DNA of 64,000 nt from Micromonospora kangleipakensis (GTDB taxonomy: Bacteria > Actinomycetota > Actinomycetes > Mycobacteriales > Micromonosporaceae): contig NZ_SHLD01000001.1 in the NCBI RefSeq assembly GCF_004217615.1, forward strand, positions 4,774,001 to 4,838,000. Direction: 5' to 3'. Under the pieces are notes generated by a model. It did no database searches. It worked only from the letters and a program-made list of their open reading frames with translations, and had not been told where the DNA came from. Positions 61,217 to 64,000 of the stretch are shown here, piece after piece. Each line of letters begins with the position of its first letter. The first letter of the stretch is position 1. Made by a program: the position numbers and the translations under genes.

Positions 61217-64000
61217 CTACGGAGCGCAGGACTCCTGATCGAAGTGGCCGGGGGTCTTCGGGAACGCCGGGCCGGAACCGTGGTCCCGGAGGTCCGACTG
61301 GTAGACGAGCGCGAGCTCGCCGAAGGCGGCCGTGCCCGGCACCGTGACGTCCACCGGAGCCTGTCCCGCGCCGAGCGCACCCGCCCACTTCAGCAGGAAC
61401 GCCTGCATGTCCGGGCTGTGCTGGCGCACGTCGTTATATCCCCCGTAGGCCGCGTTGCAATGCGTGTAGATGTTGTAGGCGCCGCCCCAGTCGAGCAGCC
61501 GGTCACCCGGGTTCGGCCCGTTATCCGTGACATCACCCTGCAGCACGTCCCGGTCCCAGCCGCCATAGATCCAGTCGATCCCGGTGTGGTGCTGGTTGTT
61601 GGCCGGGTCGGCGTCGTCGAGGCCGGTCATCTCGAACCAAGCGCACGGATCGACGACGGTGCCGGTGAGGTCCTCGCCCGGCCACGGCGTCGCAACGCAG
61701 CCGTTCGGGTACGACCCGCGCGGCCGGAAGTCGAGCACGTCCGCCCCGAGGCTGCCGGTCTGCGGATCGACGGACGGGCCAGAGGTTGCGCCCTTGCCGC
61801 CGAAGACGTAGTCGACCAGGGAGTCTCCCGCGCCGCGGTCGTTGGGGTTGGCCGGGTCATCGCTGCCCTTGCCGCCCCACAGCACGTCCGCGCCGTCGTC
61901 GCCGAACACGCTGTCGCCGCCGCTGTCGCCGTTGGCGAGGTCGTCGCCGACGGCCGCGTGCATCGAGTCGTGCCCGGCACCGCCGCGCATCCGGTCGTTG
62001 CCGCCGAACGCCTCACCGTCGTACGGCATCGGTGCCGAGGTCGCCGTGCCGACGAACACGTCGCCGTTGACGTCGTGGCGCAGGTCCGTCTGCCTGCTCA
62101 CCGACCCGGTGGTGAAGCCGGTGTAGGTGATCTGCGGGACCTGGTTGTAGGAGACCGTGAAGGTCCGGGAGCCGTCCTCCCGCAGGTCCACCACGCCCCC
62201 GCGGTCGCCCACCATGGCGTCCTCACCGGCGTCGCCCCACATTTGATCGTGCCCGAGCTCACCGTACATGTCGTCGTCCTGGTCGCCGCCGTAGAGCAGA
62301 TCGTTCCCGTCCTGCCCGTACAGGGTGTCGTCGCCGGGACCACCGCGCACGGTGTCGTCGCCGTACGCGTCCGGTTGCTCGCAGGTGCCCTGCGGCCGGG
62401 TCGCGCAGAACCGGGTGGCCTGCTGCCCCGGACCGGCCACCCGGACGTACGCGGCGCCGTCCGGAGCGGGCGTCGGATACCGCATGGTGTAGACCCGGTC
62501 CCGGACCAGGCCCGCGCCGGTCTCGGTACCCGCCGGGACGGGTTGACCGGCGAAGTCACGCACGTCGCGGGCCGCCGTACCGTTGTCACCGATCGCGTAG
62601 TCGGCAGCGCCGTCGCCCTCGACCTTGTCACCACCATCGCGGAATCCGGCGATCGTGCTCCCGCCGAGCAGGTCGTCCTGCCCGTCGGGTGCGCCGAGGT
62701 CGCCCTCCAGCACCGCTACCGGGCTCGGTGTCCCAGGCCAGACCAGCGGCGGCAGCGCGACGCCACCCTCGGCGAGCCTGCGGTCACCCCACATCCGGTC
62801 GGCGCCGCCGTTGCCCTCGACGTAGTCGTCGTGGCCGCCGCCGGAGATCGCATCCGGGCCGTCCTGCCCGAGTACGACATCCACGCCCGACCCACCAGAG
62901 ATCTGGTCGTCACCTGAGCGGCCGGTCGCCGGCGTGAGCAGGTCGTTCGCGGACTGTTGCAGGTCGTACGGGCGCAGCGTGCGCCGCTGGGTGACCACGT
63001 TGAGCGGGTTGACCCGCAGGGTCCGGTGGTCGTACGGCGCAACCCGGGCGATCAGGCCGTTGTCGCCGAGTACGGCGTCGTCGCCGTCCCCGCCATACAC
63101 GACGTCCCCACCGTCCGGCTGTCCCCTGGTGGTGTCACCGGTGTCGGCACCGTCGACGGTGGAGCCGCCACCGGTCAGCTCGTCGTCGCCCGAGCCGCCC
63201 TCGACCCAGTCGGCGTCCGCGCCGCCCTCGACGTAGTCGCCGCCGTCCTCGCCCTTGACCCGGTCGTTGCCGGCCTGGCCGAGCGCCACGTCGTCGCCCT
63301 CGCCGGCGGCGATGATGTCCGCACCGTGTGTGCTGGGCAGGGTCACCGCAGCGAGGTCGTACGGCGTGATGGAGCGCGGCGTCGCCACCCGCCCGAGGAC
63401 AAGCTGGCTCGGCGTGCCCTCGCGGAGCACAGCACCGTTGTCGCCGATGGCGACGTCGGCGCCCCGCCCGCCGGTGATCACGTCGCCCGCGTCCAGCTGG
63501 CCGACCGTGGTCTGCCCGCTGCCGGAGACCGGGAACCAGCCGCCACCGACGAGGTCGTCCTGGCCGTCACCGCCGCCGATGATGTCGCGGTCCTGTCCGC
63601 CCTCGGCATAGTCGTCCTGCGCCCCGGCGTCGATGACGTCGGTGCCGCCCTGACCGAAGATGAGGTCGACGCCGTCGGCACCGGCGATCTCATCGCCGCC
63701 GGACGTTCCGGCCACGGGTGCGTGACCGAGGTCGTACAGCAGCACCTGGCGGAGCCGGGTGTCCGGCAGGCCGCGCCCGCGCGTGATGGGGTGTGCGGCG
63801 GCCGACGCGGCCGGCGAGATTACCGCGTTGTCGCCGGCGATGACGTCGAGGCCGGACTCGCCGAAGAGGTGGTCACCGGTATCCGGCCGGCCGACCGTCG
63901 GCCCGCTCGGACCGTCGAGCGCGATCTGCGAGCTGCCGCCGAGCATGTCGTCGTCACCGTCGCCGCCGTACACCGTGTCCTCGCCGTTGTTGCCCTCCAG
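61217..64000 (-). CDS. large RTX-type calcium-binding repeat protein, 3' part
   Basis: At least 927 residues; the reading frame is open through the window edge, so the start is outside. It consists of hemolysin-type nonapeptide repeats such as YGGDGDDDMLGG, FGESGLDVIAGD, GGAGHDSMHAAVGD and YGQDGNDLLYGGDQ, which fold into calcium-loaded parallel beta rolls. Longer, less regular inserts (about 20-60 residues) lie between blocks. The last 170 residues are non-repetitive, with several cysteines (GCVATPW, PCAWFEM, HCNAAYG), and end in QESCAP. Such proteins are secreted. No type I secretion genes are visible, and actinomycetes usually export such proteins by Sec. Function unknown: adhesin, enzyme carrier or structural protein. 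Confidence 0.82.
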   Translation of the reverse strand: MEGNNGEDTVYGGDGDDDMLGGSSQIALDGPSGPTVGRPDTGDHLFGESGLDVIAGDNAVISPAASAAAHPITRGRGLPDTRLRQVLLYDLGHAPVAGTSGGDEIAGADGVDLIFGQGGTDVIDAGAQDDYAEGGQDRDIIGGGDGQDDLVGGGWFPVSGSGQTTVGQLDAGDVITGGRGADVAIGDNGAVLREGTPSQLVLGRVATPRSITPYDLAAVTLPSTHGADIIAAGEGDDVALGQAGNDRVKGEDGGDYVEGGADADWVEGGSGDDELTGGGSTVDGADTGDTTRGQPDGGDVVYGGDGDDAVLGDNGLIARVAPYDHRTLRVNPLNVVTQRRTLRPYDLQQSANDLLTPATGRSGDDQISGGSGVDVVLGQDGPDAISGGGHDDYVEGNGGADRMWGDRRLAEGGVALPPLVWPGTPSPVAVLEGDLGAPDGQDDLLGGSTIAGFRDGGDKVEGDGAADYAIGDNGTAARDVRDFAGQPVPAGTETGAGLVRDRVYTMRYPTPAPDGAAYVRVAGPGQQATRFCATRPQGTCEQPDAYGDDTVRGGPGDDTLYGQDGNDLLYGGDQDDDMYGELGHDQMWGDAGEDAMVGDRGGVVDLREDGSRTFTVSYNQVPQITYTGFTTGSVSRQTDLRHDVNGDVFVGTATSAPMPYDGEAFGGNDRMRGGAGHDSMHAAVGDDLANGDSGGDSVFGDDGADVLWGGKGSDDPANPNDRGAGDSLVDYVFGGKGATSGPSVDPQTGSLGADVLDFRPRGSYPNGCVATPWPGEDLTGTVVDPCAWFEMTGLDDADPANNQHHTGIDWIYGGWDRDVLQGDVTDNGPNPGDRLLDWGGAYNIYTHCNAAYGGYNDVRQHSPDMQAFLLKWAGALGAGQAPVDVTVPGTAAFGELALVYQSDLRDHGSGPAFPKTPGHFDQESCAP

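Noticed and set aside
61244..62917. A 557-codon plus-strand frame in the RTX region
   Set aside because: Antisense shadow of the nonapeptide repeats.
1..64000. CRISPR arrays
   Set aside because: No regularly spaced repeats with unique spacers; the only tandem repeat is a two-unit duplication at 33626.
1..64000. tRNA or rRNA genes
   Set aside because: Strings such as GGTCGAATC near 44116 and GTTCGAGGG near 43831 were considered but no cloverleaf can be built around them.

Overview
The window is very GC-rich, uses GC-ending codons, GTG/TTG starts and short-spaced GGAG-type ribosome binding sites. Its gene families (HxlR/NmrA pairs, CU044_5270-like sigma/anti-sigma pairs, DUF6461, UPF0158, DUF4192, Ddn-type nitroreductases) point to a filamentous actinomycete, most likely Micromonosporaceae. 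This is inferred from gene content; no rRNA or tRNA gene was found. The window is an accessory, mosaic chromosomal region: intact genes are interspersed with at least twenty broken genes and several insertion sequences.

Region 1-15.2 kb is a decayed or mosaic integrative-conjugative module. It holds a tyrosine-recombinase tail, a TraD/VirD4-like coupling ATPase, a replication-relaxation protein, a run of colinear accessory genes (two unknowns, a zinc-ribbon/winged-helix protein, DUF4192) and a secreted lysozyme-like/NlpC-P60 cell-wall hydrolase. Between 4.4 and 10.3 kb lies unrelated cargo: an NmrA-like reductase with a Ddn-type oxidoreductase under a divergent HxlR regulator, an alpha/beta hydrolase, two membrane or secreted unknowns and an orphan putative immunity protein.

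Region 15.4-29 kb carries UPF0158, a Tat-exported metallophosphoesterase/PQQ-propeller protein, an Hsp70 pseudogene, a VOC protein with its small partner, a truncated tautomerase next to a broken IS5 element, a tyrosine recombinase joined to a decapitated ECF sigma factor, that sigma factor's membrane partner, a broken IS6 element and DUF6461.

Region 29-35 kb groups nucleic-acid enzymes: RecD2 helicase, a secreted DUF1524/HNH nuclease, a frameshifted EEP-family nuclease and an ATP-dependent DNA ligase. Region 35.4-38.2 kb is a self-contained trpB-trpA-gntR operon behind a palindromic operator; trpB carries a frameshift. An ArsR-type regulator lacking the usual cysteines, a TnpB remnant and a secreted GH3 enzyme follow.

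Region 42.5-52.5 kb is an insertion-sequence graveyard (IS6, rve-type and IS5 elements) around an M15 endolysin-like peptidase, a polytopic membrane protein, a papain-fold-like unknown and remnants of a siderophore-interacting protein and a sirtuin. Region 52.6-64 kb holds an aldehyde dehydrogenase, then a minus-strand HupE/UreJ-like permease followed by a giant secreted metallophosphoesterase/PQQ protein split by one amber codon, a small membrane protein, and the 3' part of a large RTX-repeat protein running off the window.
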